Shown here: positions 1 through 8,130 of the stretch, piece after piece
How positions within the stretch are numbered: position 1 is the first letter of the stretch
Layout: every line of letters begins with the position of its first letter
DNA from: Allocoprobacillus halotolerans
Lineage (GTDB): Bacteria > Bacillota_I > Bacilli_A > Erysipelotrichales > Coprobacillaceae
Direction: 5' to 3'
DNA length: 64,000 bases
Assembly (NCBI RefSeq): GCF_024399475.1
Contig: NZ_CP101620.1
Span: 1,593,608-1,657,607 of the forward strand
Notes under the pieces: generated by a model
The model's database searches: none
What the model was told of the DNA's origin: nothing
What the model saw: the letters and a program-made list of their open reading frames with translations, nothing else
Position numbers and translations under genes: made by a program

Positions 1-888
1 GATAATTATCTTTATTATAATGGAAACTGCCGTAACGATGGATGTTTCAATATGATGAAGGCTGCAATTTATTATAGTGATATTATCACAACAGTATCAC
101 CAACATATGCTAAGGAAATTTTAACTGATAGCTTTGGTGAAGGATTGCAGAATATCTTACAAATGCGTAGACATGATTTGTATGGTATCTTAAATGGAAT
201 TGATTATGATACAATCAATCCAGCAACAGATCCAGAAATTGTTGAACATTTTGATATTACAAATGTTGATGAAAAGAAAGTTATCAATAAATTAGCTTTA
301 CAAAAAGAATGTGGATTACCTGAAAATAAAGATGTACCTTTAATTGGTATTGTGACAAGATTGACTTGGCAAAAAGGATTAGATTTGATTATCAATCGTA
401 TGGAAGAATTGATGAAACGTGATGTGCAAGTTGTTATTTTAGGTGCTGGTGATCAAAAATATGAAGAACCATTAAAAGGAATAGCGGCTTATCATAATCA
501 AAAATTATCATTAAATTTGAAATATGACTTTGGATTATCTTGTCGTATCTATGCAGGATGTGATATGTTCTTAATGCCATCATTATTTGAACCTTGTGGT
601 TTATCACAGATGATGTCACTTCGTTATGGAACAATTCCTATTGTAAGAGAAACAGGTGGATTAAAAGATAGTGTTGAACCATATAATGAGTTCAATAATA
701 CTGGAGATGGATTTAGCTTTACAAACTATAATGCTCATGAAATGATGGATATTATTGATTACGCATTAAAGGTTTATCAAGATAAAGAACAATGGCAAGG
801 ATTAGTACATCGTGCAATGGAAGCGAAACTTGATTGGGATAAAAGTGCTGATGCCTATTTGAAAGTTTTCAATTCATTGTTAGATTAA
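1..888 (+). CDS. glgA: Glycogen synthase, C-terminal part (5' end outside window)
   Basis: The reading frame is open from the first base, so the gene enters from the left and only its C-terminal half is here. The protein transfers glucose from ADP-glucose to the growing glycogen chain in the cytoplasm. The visible part has the GT-B C-terminal domain: a GIVTRLTWQKGLDLI segment (nucleotide-sugar binding, QKG) and the family signature SLFEPCGLSQMM followed by RYGTIPIVRETGGL, which carries the acidic donor-binding residue. These match bacterial starch/glycogen synthases closely. It is the last gene of its unit and is followed by a strong terminator. An internal ATG at 52 is not the real start because homologous sequence continues upstream of it. 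Confidence 0.93.
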   Translation, partial: DNYLYYNGNCRNDGCFNMMKAAIYYSDIITTVSPTYAKEILTDSFGEGLQNILQMRRHDLYGILNGIDYDTINPATDPEIVEHFDITNVDEKKVINKLALQKECGLPENKDVPLIGIVTRLTWQKGLDLIINRMEELMKRDVQVVILGAGDQKYEEPLKGIAAYHNQKLSLNLKYDFGLSCRIYAGCDMFLMPSLFEPCGLSQMMSLRYGTIPIVRETGGLKDSVEPYNEFNNTGDGFSFTNYNAHEMMDIIDYALKVYQDKEQWQGLVHRAMEAKLDWDKSADAYLKVFNSLLD

Positions 889-892
889 TAAA

Positions 893-917
893 GGGGATAG
901 GGAAACCTATCTCTTTT
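893..917 (+). terminator. Intrinsic terminator after glgA
   Basis: GGGGATAGG pairs with CCTATCTC across a GAAA tetraloop (893-914), followed by TTTT. It lies just after the glgA stop codon. Confidence 0.85.
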
Positions 918-937
918 GTTTGAAAAAGAAATTTTAT

Positions 938-966
938 TTGATTTTCGAGTTTGAGTTTAGTACAAT
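938..966 (+). promoter_or_regulatory. Promoter of the lipoprotein gene
   Basis: TTGATT at 938-943 and TACAAT at 961-966 are separated by 17 bp. The spot lies between the glgA terminator and the ribosome binding site at about 976. Confidence 0.65.
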
Positions 967-988
967 GTTTTCGTAAGGAGGGAGGAAG

Positions 989-1504
989 ATGAAAGTATTC
1001 ATCAAAATTTTTACGGTTTTTTTGTTGATGGGATGCTTATTTGCCTGTGAACAAGGTGACGTAAAAGTATCTTTAGAAAGAGATGGGAATTTATATGAAG
1101 TCACAGATCTGGTTTCTTTCTACTACCCTAAAGATTTTCAATTGGATGCCAATCATGAAAATCAAAAAGATGTACGTTTTATTAAAGATGATGCCTCATA
1201 TATTTATGCGACAATAATTGATGATACAGATAATGTTTTAGAAGAACTTCCACAACTCTATGAAGGACAGCTAGAAGAAGATGGTGCGATTGATATTTAT
1301 TTCCAACGAGAAACCATTCCAAGTGGAATTAGCTGTTATGAGTTTACAGGAACATATCAGGCAACGGGAATGAAATTTGTCCAAATGGTATATTTTACAG
1401 AAGATGCCAGCTATGTTTATAGCTATCAGGCTCCAGAAAAAGTCTATGAAGACCAGATTGATATTGTTAAACAGTATTTAGAATCTTTGACAGTGCATCA
1501 TTAA
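989..1504 (+). CDS. Putative lipoprotein of unknown function
   Basis: This 171-residue protein starts with a type II signal peptide: Lys2/Lys6, a hydrophobic core, and the lipobox LFAC with Cys20 as the probable lipidation site, so it should be anchored on the outer face of the membrane. The mature part is acidic and rich in Tyr and Asp. I recognise no catalytic motif or family. It has its own promoter (938-966) and an AAGGAGGGAGG ribosome binding site just before the ATG. It is monocistronic or followed by leaky termination, because the next terminator hairpin lies within the cysS leader. The lipoprotein call is well supported; the function is not known. Confidence 0.8.
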   Translation: MKVFIKIFTVFLLMGCLFACEQGDVKVSLERDGNLYEVTDLVSFYYPKDFQLDANHENQKDVRFIKDDASYIYATIIDDTDNVLEELPQLYEGQLEEDGAIDIYFQRETIPSGISCYEFTGTYQATGMKFVQMVYFTEDASYVYSYQAPEKVYEDQIDIVKQYLESLTVHH

Positions 1505-1506
1505 TC

Positions 1507-1535
1507 TTGATTAACAAAAATGAATTTGTTATAGT
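1507..1535 (+). promoter_or_regulatory. Candidate promoter of cysS
   Basis: TTGATT at 1507-1512 and TATAGT at 1530-1535 with a 17-bp spacer lie right after the lipoprotein stop codon. Transcripts from here would contain the terminator-like hairpin at 1553-1602 before reaching cysS. Confidence 0.55.
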
Positions 1536-1552
1536 ATTGATAAAGAGTTTAT

Positions 1553-1602
1553 AAAGCATTTGATAAAGTTAATAAAGAGGAGTCTTTATCATCTGCTTTT
1601 TT
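1553..1602 (+). terminator. Terminator hairpin in the cysS leader (possible attenuator)
   Basis: AAAGCATTTGATAAAG (1553-1568) pairs with CTTTATCATCTGCTTT (1584-1599) at 14 of 16 positions across a 15-nt loop, followed by a T run. The cysS ribosome binding site begins about 8 bases later, leaving no room for a separate promoter. A second GATAAAG at 1539-1545 could compete for the same CTTTATC. It may be a leaky end for the lipoprotein transcript or a cysS attenuator. No T-box landmarks are visible. Confidence 0.65.
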
Positions 1603-1620
1603 ATTTAAGGAGGAATAGAA

Positions 1621-2958
1621 ATGAAACTATTTAACTCATTAACCAATAAAAAAGAAGAATTTGTCCCTATTAAAGAGGGAGAAGTGAGTATTTATGTTTG
1701 TGGTCCAACGGTTTATAACTATGCACACATTGGTAATACACGACCTATGATTGTTTTTGATATTTTAAGAAGAACTTTTGAGTATTTAGGATATCAAGTG
1801 ACTTTTGTATCTAATTTTACAGATGTCGATGATAAGATTATCAAAGCAGCCAAAGAAGAAGGTATCAGTGAAAAAGAATTGACTGATAAATATATTCAGG
1901 CTTATGAAGATGTTCGTAGAGGTTTAAATTTGTTGTTTCCAACATATGCTCCTCGTGTTACAGAAACAATGCAACCAATCATTGATTTTATTGATGATTT
2001 GGTTAAACAGGGTTATGCGTATGAAGTAGATGGAGATGTTTACTTTAGAGTGACAAAGATTAAAGAGTATGGAATGTTATCAGGAATTAAAATTGAAGAT
2101 TTGATTGCTGGGGCAAGTGAACGTGTTGATGATAATGATAAAAAGGAAAGTTCGACAGATTTTGCATTGTGGAAAAAGACGGATGAAGGTATTCAGTTTG
2201 ATAGTCCTTGGTCTAAAGGAAGACCGGGGTGGCATACAGAATGTGTTGTGATGATTAATGATATTTTTGAAAATGGATGTATTGATATTCATGGGGGAGG
2301 ACAGGATTTGAAATTCCCACATCATGAAAATGAGATTGCTCAATCTATAGCTTGCCATCATCATCCAATTGCACATATTTGGATGCATAATCAGATGATT
2401 AATATTAATAATCAGAAAATGTCTAAATCTTTAGGAAATGTTTTATGGGCAAAAGATTTATTAGAACAATTAGGATGTAATGTCTATAAGTGGTTAATGT
2501 TGTCAACACATTATCGTAATCCATTAAATTTTACTGATGAAGTTTTAAATAACGTGAAAAAAGAAGTTGATAAAGTAGAGAATATTTTAAAACAGGCTTC
2601 TCTTTATTTGCAGGTGAATCGTTGTTTAGAAGATCAGTACTGTAAAGAAAGTGTTGATGAAATGGTTAAGGCATTAAGTGATGATTTGAATACATCTTTG
2701 GCTTTAACACAAATTTTAGGGCAAGTTAAAGTTTTAAATCAGTTAATGCGTGTTAAAGAAAAAGATAATGCAAAGATCTCACAAGAATATCAAACTCTTG
2801 TGAAGATGTTAGATTGTATGGGATTTGTTCATGATGTCAAACAGCTAAGTGAAGAAGATATTGCTTTATATCAAAGTTGGCAACAAGAAAAAAGTGCCAA
2901 GAATTTTGAACAGGCAGATTTATTAAGAAAAGAGTTACAAGATAAAGGAATTATATAA
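1621..2958 (+). CDS. cysS: Cysteinyl-tRNA synthetase
   Basis: This class I aminoacyl-tRNA synthetase (445 aa) charges tRNA-Cys with cysteine using ATP. The HIGH motif is AHIGN at about residue 38 and the KMSKS loop is QKMSKSLGN at about residue 266. Zinc ligands are visible in CGPTVYNYAHIG, in WHTEC and in the HHENE segment. The C-terminal helical tRNA-binding region is present and the length is slightly short for the family. A good AAGGAGG precedes the ATG. Its stop codon overlaps the mrnC start (TAATG), so the two are translationally coupled. The leader holds a terminator-like hairpin that may control it. Confidence 0.97.
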   Translation: MKLFNSLTNKKEEFVPIKEGEVSIYVCGPTVYNYAHIGNTRPMIVFDILRRTFEYLGYQVTFVSNFTDVDDKIIKAAKEEGISEKELTDKYIQAYEDVRRGLNLLFPTYAPRVTETMQPIIDFIDDLVKQGYAYEVDGDVYFRVTKIKEYGMLSGIKIEDLIAGASERVDDNDKKESSTDFALWKKTDEGIQFDSPWSKGRPGWHTECVVMINDIFENGCIDIHGGGQDLKFPHHENEIAQSIACHHHPIAHIWMHNQMININNQKMSKSLGNVLWAKDLLEQLGCNVYKWLMLSTHYRNPLNFTDEVLNNVKKEVDKVENILKQASLYLQVNRCLEDQYCKESVDEMVKALSDDLNTSLALTQILGQVKVLNQLMRVKEKDNAKISQEYQTLVKMLDCMGFVHDVKQLSEEDIALYQSWQQEKSAKNFEQADLLRKELQDKGII

Positions 2959-3368
2959 TGAGACCAGAATTGATGAATGTATTAGCTTTAGCGTATTTAG
3001 GTGATGGTGTTTTCGAGGTTTATGTCAGGGAATATTTATTGGTTGAAAAAGGTATTATGAAACCAGATGTTTTGCAAAGAGAGGCAAAAGCTTTTGTGAG
3101 TGCGAAAGCACAGGCTGCCTTTATGCATGAAGCAATTGAAAAGCAATGGTTAAGTGAAGAAGAAATAGGCTTTTATAAAAGAGGAAGAAATGCTAAGAGT
3201 CGTCATGTTCCAAAAAATACCCCTTTGATAACTTATAATCAATCAACGGGGTTTGAAACATTGATTGGACACTTGTATTTGTTGAAAGAAAACGACAGAA
3301 TTGCTGAGATTTTTCATTTGTTTAAGGTGTTTGTGAGTGAAAATGAGAAAAAATTGAGACAAATTTGA
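2958..3368 (+). CDS. mrnC: Mini-ribonuclease III
   Basis: This 136-residue protein consists of an RNase III catalytic domain without a double-stranded-RNA-binding domain, as in Mini-III, which matures 23S rRNA ends in Firmicutes. The signature AYLGDGVFEVYVREYL is near the N-terminus with the catalytic Asp and Glu, and the basic RGRNAKSRHVPKN segment follows. It overlaps the cysS stop by one base and is followed by rlmB. The order cysS-mrnC-rlmB is classic for Firmicutes. Confidence 0.95.
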   Translation: MRPELMNVLALAYLGDGVFEVYVREYLLVEKGIMKPDVLQREAKAFVSAKAQAAFMHEAIEKQWLSEEEIGFYKRGRNAKSRHVPKNTPLITYNQSTGFETLIGHLYLLKENDRIAEIFHLFKVFVSENEKKLRQI

Positions 3369-3388
3369 GACGCATGGAGTGAAAAAAT

Positions 3389-4120
3389 ATGACACAATAT
3401 ATTTATGGAAAAAATACAGTTATTGAATCTTTAAAGGGAAATAAGCCTGTTTATGAGGTTTATTTGATGAAAAATGCAAAAGATGATAAAGTTCTTTCTT
3501 TAGCAAAAGCAAAGAATGTAAAAGTGCATATGGTGCGTCATAAAGATGAATTAACTCAGCTTGTTGGTCAAGTCGTTCATCAGGGAATTGTTGCGGTGGT
3601 GGAAAGTTATCGTTATTATTCTCTTGATGAAATTATTCAAGCTATTCCTCAGGGAAAACAACCATTGTTGTTGATGTTGGATGGTTTAGAGGATCCACAT
3701 AACTTAGGGGCGATTTTAAGAACCTGTGATGCTATTGAAGTAGATGGTGTTATCATAGGTAAAAATCGAAGTGTTGGTTTGTCATCAACAGTAGCCAAAG
3801 TTTCTACAGGGGCTATAGATCATGTGAAAGTGGCACAAGTGACAAATCTTTCTCGAACTTTAGATGAATTAAAAAAACAAGGGTTCTGGGTCGTAGGATG
3901 TGATTTGAATCAATCACAAGATTATCGTTCTATTGATTATAATATGCCTCTTGTTGTAGTGATTGGTTCAGAAGGTTTTGGTATTTCCCGTTTGGTAAGA
4001 AAAAACTGTGATATGAATGTTGTCTTACCAATGACAGGACATGTGACTTCATTAAATGCATCTGTTGCTTCGGCAGTTATACTTTATCAGATTTACAATT
4101 CACGTCATCCTTTAAAGTAG
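3389..4120 (+). CDS. rlmB: 23S rRNA 2'-O-ribose methyltransferase, TrmH/RlmB family
   Basis: This is a SPOUT-class methyltransferase (243 aa) expected to methylate a 2'-hydroxyl of 23S rRNA with S-adenosylmethionine. The N-terminal substrate-binding domain (about residues 1-75) starts with YGKNTVIESL. The catalytic knot holds LEDPHNLGAILRTCDA (motif 1), VVVIGSEGFGIS (motif 2) and SLNASVASAVILY (motif 3). It sits 20 bp behind mrnC and 12 bp before the sigma factor gene. The yacP gene that often follows rlmB is absent. The exact methylated nucleotide is not shown by sequence. Confidence 0.92.
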   Translation: MTQYIYGKNTVIESLKGNKPVYEVYLMKNAKDDKVLSLAKAKNVKVHMVRHKDELTQLVGQVVHQGIVAVVESYRYYSLDEIIQAIPQGKQPLLLMLDGLEDPHNLGAILRTCDAIEVDGVIIGKNRSVGLSSTVAKVSTGAIDHVKVAQVTNLSRTLDELKKQGFWVVGCDLNQSQDYRSIDYNMPLVVVIGSEGFGISRLVRKNCDMNVVLPMTGHVTSLNASVASAVILYQIYNSRHPLK

Positions 4121-4132
4121 AAGGGAGGTAGC

Positions 4133-4747
4133 ATGAAACGCTACAACAATGATGATGAATTGGTTTATTTAATGCGATGTGGCAGTGAACAGGCCAGGGA
4201 AATATTATATAAGCGCTATTATCGCATTGCATCTAAATGGATGTTAGCTTTTTCTAAATATTTTGTTAGCGGTTATGAGCTAGAAGATTTTATTCAAATG
4301 GCAATGATTTGCTTTCATGATGTTATTGATAGCTATCGTGATGATCAGCAAGCGAATCTGTCAACATTTATGAAAGTTTCAATTACAAAACGTATTTTGA
4401 GTTTATTACGCGTCAATAAAGATATTTGTTATCGTAAAGAAACCAAGATTTTATCTTTAGATAGTTATGCTGATGAGCAAAATAAAACACGTTATGTTGA
4501 TATGGTTGCTGATATACATGAACGATATCAGCCTGATGTTGAACTGTTTGTTAAAGAGACTGAAACATATTATTCGACGCAAATTGATGCTATTATTTCA
4601 CCACGTGAAAAACAGGTGATGGAGTATAAAAATATAGGCTATGATGAAATAGAAATAGCAAAAATGCTTCATATTTCTGTGAAAAGCGTGTATAATGCGG
4701 TTTATCGTTACTCAAAGAAAATAGTTGGCATTGACGTGCCAAAATAA
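4133..4747 (+). CDS. Sigma-70 family RNA polymerase sigma factor (SigH-like position)
   Basis: This 204-residue protein has a region 2 core ([20 protein letters not shown], about 52-75, then a region 2.4-like [17 protein letters not shown]) and a region 4 helix-turn-helix ([36 protein letters not shown] near 153-190, described in parts). Its place between rlmB and rpmG-secE-nusG is that of sigH (spo0H) in Bacillus, so a SigH-like role in stationary-phase or early sporulation gene expression is a reasonable inference. The sequence is divergent, so no gene symbol is given. GGGAGG precedes the ATG. Confidence 0.8.
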   Translation: MKRYNNDDELVYLMRCGSEQAREILYKRYYRIASKWMLAFSKYFVSGYELEDFIQMAMICFHDVIDSYRDDQQANLSTFMKVSITKRILSLLRVNKDICYRKETKILSLDSYADEQNKTRYVDMVADIHERYQPDVELFVKETETYYSTQIDAIISPREKQVMEYKNIGYDEIEIAKMLHISVKSVYNAVYRYSKKIVGIDVPK

Positions 4748-4785
4748 ATGTGTTAAATTATATTAACAGTAAAGGAGTGATGAAC

Positions 4786-4935
4786 ATGAAACAAAAAGTG
4801 ATTCTCGTATGTACGGAGTGTTTATCACGTAATTATTCAGTCACTAAAAATAAAAGATTAAATGTAGAAAGACTTGAACTAAGAAAATATTGTAAAAAAT
4901 GTGGGAAACATACAATCCACAAAGAAACAAAATAG
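4786..4935 (+). CDS. rpmG: 50S ribosomal protein L33
   Basis: This 49-residue zinc-type L33 has CTEC and CKKC cysteine pairs. The start at 4786 is chosen because AAAGGAG (4771-4777) is spaced 8 bp from it, whereas an in-frame GTG at 4750 and ATG at 4780 have poor spacing. It lies between the sigma factor gene and secE, the usual order. Confidence 0.95.
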   Translation: MKQKVILVCTECLSRNYSVTKNKRLNVERLELRKYCKKCGKHTIHKETK

Positions 4936-4944
4936 GAGGTAAAC

Positions 4945-5133
4945 ATGAAAATCAAAGAATGGTGTACACTTAAAGGTGTTCGTAGTGAAATCAAGAATAT
5001 CCATTGGTTAACTAAAAAAGAATTGGCTTATAATTCAGTTGTTGTTTTGGTTTTTTGCTTTTTGTTTGGAGTTTACTTTTATGGCAGTGATGCAGTGATT
5101 GCATTAATTTTAAAAGCATTGGGGATGAATTAA
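4945..5133 (+). CDS. secE: Preprotein translocase subunit SecE
   Basis: This is a short single-span SecE (62 aa). An N-terminal amphipathic segment contains EIKNIHWLTKKEL, resembling the conserved SecE helix, followed by one transmembrane helix at about residues 31-55. It clamps SecY in the membrane channel. It lies 9 bp after rpmG and one base before nusG. AGGAGG precedes the ATG. Confidence 0.95.
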   Translation: MKIKEWCTLKGVRSEIKNIHWLTKKELAYNSVVVLVFCFLFGVYFYGSDAVIALILKALGMN

Positions 5134-5134
5134 G

Positions 5135-5692
5135 ATGTCTGGAATGAATGATGAAGGAAGACGCTGGTATGTAGTTAACACATACTCGGGTCATGAAAAC
5201 AAGGTTAAAGAAAACTTAGAAAAACGTGTTGAATCTATGGGACTTCAGGATTGTTTATTTAATATTGTGATTCCTGAACATGTAGAAACAGAAATTAAAG
5301 ATGGTAAAAAAATCAATAAAACAAAAAATATGTTTCCAGGTTATGTGCTTGTTGAAATGATTATGACTGATGAGGCATGGTATATTGTCCGTAATACATC
5401 AGGAGTTACAGGATTTATTGGATCATCTGGTGGTGGAGCTAAACCTTTCCCATTACCAAAAGAAGAAATTGATCCAATATTAAAGAGCATGGGTATTCAA
5501 ACATCACAGCTTGAAGTGGATTTTGGAGTTGGAGATGAAGTTAAAGTTATTTCAGGACCATTTGCTGGAAAACAAGGAAGAGTAGAATCTATTGATCATG
5601 AAAAAGAATCTGCTTCAGTATTTATTAATTTCTTAGGAAATGAAAACTTGATGGAAATTGGACTTGTCCAATTAGAAAAAGTGGAATTATAA
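5135..5692 (+). CDS. nusG: Transcription termination/antitermination factor NusG
   Basis: The protein (185 aa) has an N-terminal NGN domain (RRWYVVNTYSGHENKVKENL, residues 8-27) that binds RNA polymerase, and a C-terminal KOW motif (VGDEVKVISGPFAGKQGRVESI, about 129-150, in two parts) that contacts Rho or ribosomal S10. Length and domains are normal. It closes the operon and is followed by a terminator. The weak upstream RBS and 1-bp gap suggest coupling to secE. Confidence 0.96.
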   Translation: MSGMNDEGRRWYVVNTYSGHENKVKENLEKRVESMGLQDCLFNIVIPEHVETEIKDGKKINKTKNMFPGYVLVEMIMTDEAWYIVRNTSGVTGFIGSSGGGAKPFPLPKEEIDPILKSMGIQTSQLEVDFGVGDEVKVISGPFAGKQGRVESIDHEKESASVFINFLGNENLMEIGLVQLEKVEL

Positions 5693-5695
5693 TCG

Positions 5696-5720
5696 AAAGA
5701 CCTATGTAAGGTCTTTTTTT
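5696..5720 (+). terminator. Intrinsic terminator after nusG
   Basis: AAAGACCT (5696-5703) and AGGTCTTT (5709-5716) pair across a 5-nt loop and are followed by a T run. Confidence 0.9.
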
Positions 5721-5752
5721 GTAAAAAAGTTGATATATTCAATAAAAAACTA

Positions 5753-5780
5753 TTGCAATTGGACGCAGTTTATGTATAAT
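5753..5780 (+). promoter_or_regulatory. Promoter of rplK-rplA
   Basis: TTGCAA at 5753-5758, a 16-bp spacer and a perfect TATAAT at 5775-5780 lie between the nusG terminator and the leader hairpin. Confidence 0.8.
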
Positions 5781-5810
5781 AAATAAACGACGCAATATGT
5801 GTTACTATGC

Positions 5811-5837
5811 GTGGGAGGATTGACTATCCTGTACCAC
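5811..5837 (+). promoter_or_regulatory. rplK-rplA leader hairpin, probable L1 binding site
   Basis: GTGG (5811-5814) pairs with CCAC (5834-5837) and AGGAT (5816-5820) with ATCCT (5826-5830). Between them is an asymmetric internal loop (one G opposite GTA). This resembles the L1-binding mimic of 23S rRNA seen in L11-L1 operon leaders, through which L1 represses its own translation. The structure is seen; the L1 role is inferred from the family. Confidence 0.6.
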
Positions 5838-5870
5838 AGCACGGACAAATTTTTATAGGAGGTGTGTCGC

Positions 5871-6289
5871 GTGAGTAAGAAAGTCACAAGAGTTATGAAG
5901 ATTCAATTCCCTGCTGGGGAGCTAAACCAGGACCAGCTTTAGCAGGTGCTGGAATTCAAATGCCAAAATTCTGTACTGCTTTCAATGATCAAACAAAAGA
6001 TCGTATGGGAGAAACTGTACCAGTTGTTTTGACAATTTATGAAGATAAAAGTTTTGATTTCGTATTAAAAACTGCTCCAACTGCAGAAATGATCAAAAAG
6101 GCATGTGGAATTAAAAAAGCTGCATCTGATTCTAAACAAACAGTAGCAACTTTATCAGCTGATAAATTAAAAGAAATCGCTGAATACAAAATGCCTGATT
6201 TAAATGCTAACGATTTAGAAGCAGCAATGAAAATCGTAGCTGGTACTGCTCGTAATATGGGTGTAAAAGTTGAAGGCTTAGATGCTTAA
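5871..6289 (+). CDS. rplK: 50S ribosomal protein L11 (apparent -1 frameshift)
   Basis: L11 forms the GTPase-associated centre with L10 and L7/L12. The gene begins at GTG 5871 after AGGAGGTG (5857-5864): VSKKVTRVMKIQFPAG is normal L11. At the GGGG run 5916-5919 the frame shifts by one. Adding one G restores the invariant GGAKPGPALAGAGI, which joins the intact rest from MPKFCTAFNDQTKDR to the C-terminal rRNA-binding domain. The restored length is 139 aa, normal for L11. Because L11 is nearly essential and single-base homopolymer deficits recur across this window, a sequencing error is far more likely than a real mutation. Confidence 0.9.
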
Positions 6290-6312
6290 TTTAATGAAGA
6301 GGAGAAAAGAAA

Positions 6313-6996
6313 ATGGCTAAAAGAAGTAAAAAATATCAAGAAGCCGCTGCTCTTATTGAAAAAGGTAAAGCTTACCCAATTGATGAAGCAGTTGCTTTAG
6401 TAAAGAAAACAAATAAAGTAAATTTTGATGCAAGTGTGGATGTTGTATTTAAATTAGGATTAGATACAAGACATGCTGATCAACAATTACGTGGTGCTGT
6501 TGTGTTACCACATGGAACAGGAAAAACTAAAAAAGTTTTAGTTGTCACTCAAGGAGCTAAAGTTGAAGAAGCAAAAGCTGCTGGAGCAGATGTTGTAGGT
6601 GGAAAAGAAATCCTTGAAGATATTCAAAAAGGATGGCTTGATTTCGAAGTTATGATTGCAACACCTGATATGATGGCTGAATTAGGTAAATTAGGACGTA
6701 TTTTAGGGCCTAAAGGTTTAATGCCTAACCCTAAAACTGGAACAGTAACTATGGACGTTGCAAAAGCTGTTCAAGAAACAAAAGCTGGTAAAGTGACTTA
6801 CCGTACTGATAAAGATGGTAATGTGCATATGCCAATCGGAAGAATTTCTTTCGATGATGAAAAAATTGCAGAAAACTTCAAAACAGTTTATGACTTATTA
6901 TTAAGAATTAAACCATCTTCTGCAAAAGGAACATATATGAAGAATATTGCTATTTCTTCAACAATGGGTCCTTCAGTAAAAGTTGCTTCTATGTAA
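6313..6996 (+). CDS. rplA: 50S ribosomal protein L1
   Basis: The protein (227 aa) is full length, with the N-terminal [20 protein letters not shown] and the L1 signature region [19 protein letters not shown] at about residues 124-142. L1 binds the 23S stalk that moves deacylated tRNA out of the E site and represses its own operon. It lies 23 bp after rplK behind GAGGAGAAAAG. The L10 leader follows immediately. Confidence 0.97.
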   Translation: MAKRSKKYQEAAALIEKGKAYPIDEAVALVKKTNKVNFDASVDVVFKLGLDTRHADQQLRGAVVLPHGTGKTKKVLVVTQGAKVEEAKAAGADVVGGKEILEDIQKGWLDFEVMIATPDMMAELGKLGRILGPKGLMPNPKTGTVTMDVAKAVQETKAGKVTYRTDKDGNVHMPIGRISFDDEKIAENFKTVYDLLLRIKPSSAKGTYMKNIAISSTMGPSVKVASM

Positions 6997-6999
6997 TAT

Positions 7000-7120
7000 A
7001 GAGGCTATACAATCGGCGCAATCAATATACCGTAGACAGCAACGGGGAAACCTTAATTAAGTTGCCGAGGTGATATTGTCAATGAATTGACAACTCCCTC
7101 GCTAGTCGTGGGAGTTTTTC
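7000..7120 (+). promoter_or_regulatory. L10 ribosomal protein leader before rplJ-rplL
   Basis: The stretch between rplA and rplJ has the look of the Firmicutes L10 leader: a folded region near GGCGCAATC...GCAACGGGGAAACC...GTTGCCGAGG, then a terminator hairpin AACTCCC (7092-7098)/GGGAGTT (7110-7116) with a T run. The L10(L12)4 complex binds such leaders and reduces expression of rplJ-rplL. Here the hairpin likely acts as an attenuator, since no strong promoter is visible behind it. Confidence 0.75.
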
Positions 7121-7165
7121 ACGGATATATTGTTGCATATATAAAATTTCATAGGAGGTGTAACA

Positions 7166-7681
7166 ATGTCAAAAGAAATCTTAGAAGCAAAACAACAAGT
7201 CGTTGCTGAAATAAGTGAACAATTAAAAGCTTCACAATCAACAGTTGTTGTTGAATATCGTGGATTAACAGTGGCTGAAGTTACTGAATTACGTAGAGCT
7301 TTAAGAGCTGAAAATGTGGGATTCAAAGTTTATAAAAACACATTAGTTCAAAGAGCTGTTGAGCAAGAAGGTATGAATGAATTAGGAGAATACCTTGTTG
7401 GTCCAAATGCATTAGCATTTGGTAAGGATGATGCTGTGGCTCCTGCAAGAGTTTTAGCAAAATTCGCAAAAGACCATGAAGCATTACAAATTAAAGCTGC
7501 TTATATCGAAGGTAAATTCTTACCTAAAGAAGAAGTTATGGCAGTATCTCAATTACCTAATCGTGAAGGTATGTACTCAATGTTACTTGCATGTATGAAA
7601 GAACCTGTTGCTAAAGTGGCAAGAATTATTCAAGCCGTTGCTGATGAAAAGGGTGGAGATGCAGCTGAAGCTGCTCAATAA
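7166..7681 (+). CDS. rplJ: 50S ribosomal protein L10
   Basis: The protein (171 aa) has the N-terminal rRNA-binding domain (AKQQVVAEISEQLKASQSTV, then VEYRGLTVAEVTELR) and a C-terminal helix that binds L7/L12 dimers. L10 is the base of the ribosomal stalk. AGGAGGTG (7153-7160) precedes the ATG. It is co-transcribed with rplL 23 bp downstream. Confidence 0.97.
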   Translation: MSKEILEAKQQVVAEISEQLKASQSTVVVEYRGLTVAEVTELRRALRAENVGFKVYKNTLVQRAVEQEGMNELGEYLVGPNALAFGKDDAVAPARVLAKFAKDHEALQIKAAYIEGKFLPKEEVMAVSQLPNREGMYSMLLACMKEPVAKVARIIQAVADEKGGDAAEAAQ

Positions 7682-7704
7682 TTAAATAAATGGAGGAAAT
7701 AAAA

Positions 7705-8076
7705 ATGGCAAAATTAACACATGAAGATATCTTAGCTTACTTAGAAGAAGCTACAATTTTAGAATTAAATGATTTAGTAAAAGCAATCGAAGAAAAATTT
7801 GACGTAACTGCTGCTGCTCCTGTAGCTGTTGTTGCTGGTGGGGATGCTGCTGCTGATGCTGCTCCTGCTAACGTAACTGTAACATTAACTGATGTTGGTG
7901 CTACTAAAGTTGCTGTTATCAAAGCTGTAAGAGAAATCACTGGTTTAGGATTAGTTGATGCTAAAGGATTAGTTGACAAAGTTCCTGCTGAAATCAAGAA
8001 AGATATTCCTGCAGAAGAAGGAGCTAAAATTAAAGAACAATTAGAAGCTGCTGGTGCAACTGTAGAAGTTAAATAA
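7705..8076 (+). CDS. rplL: 50S ribosomal protein L7/L12
   Basis: This 123-residue stalk protein recruits translational GTPases. It shows the N-terminal dimerisation domain, an Ala-rich hinge (about residues 34-50) and the C-terminal factor-binding domain with [20 protein letters not shown]. The start at 7705 is chosen because GGAGG (7692-7696) is correctly spaced; an in-frame ATG at 7690 overlaps that RBS. A strong terminator follows. Confidence 0.97.
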   Translation: MAKLTHEDILAYLEEATILELNDLVKAIEEKFDVTAAAPVAVVAGGDAAADAAPANVTVTLTDVGATKVAVIKAVREITGLGLVDAKGLVDKVPAEIKKDIPAEEGAKIKEQLEAAGATVEVK

Positions 8077-8090
8077 TTTCTAAAAATTAA

Positions 8091-8117
8091 AAAGCCCTTA
8101 TTTAAGGGCTTTTTTTA
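8091..8117 (+). terminator. Intrinsic terminator after rplL
   Basis: AAAGCCCTT (8091-8099) pairs with AAGGGCTTT (8104-8112) across ATTT, followed by a T run. Confidence 0.92.
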
Positions 8118-8130
8118 CAAGGAGAGAGAT

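Noticed and set aside
1505-1620. T-box riboswitch before cysS
   Set aside because: The leader is only about 80 nt and lacks the T-box sequence and a long stem I; only a terminator hairpin is present.
5871-6289. Programmed frameshifting in rplK, rpoC, secY and others
   Set aside because: There is no shared slippery site with stimulator, the runs differ, and these genes are not known to need frameshifting. A shared sequencing error explains all of them.
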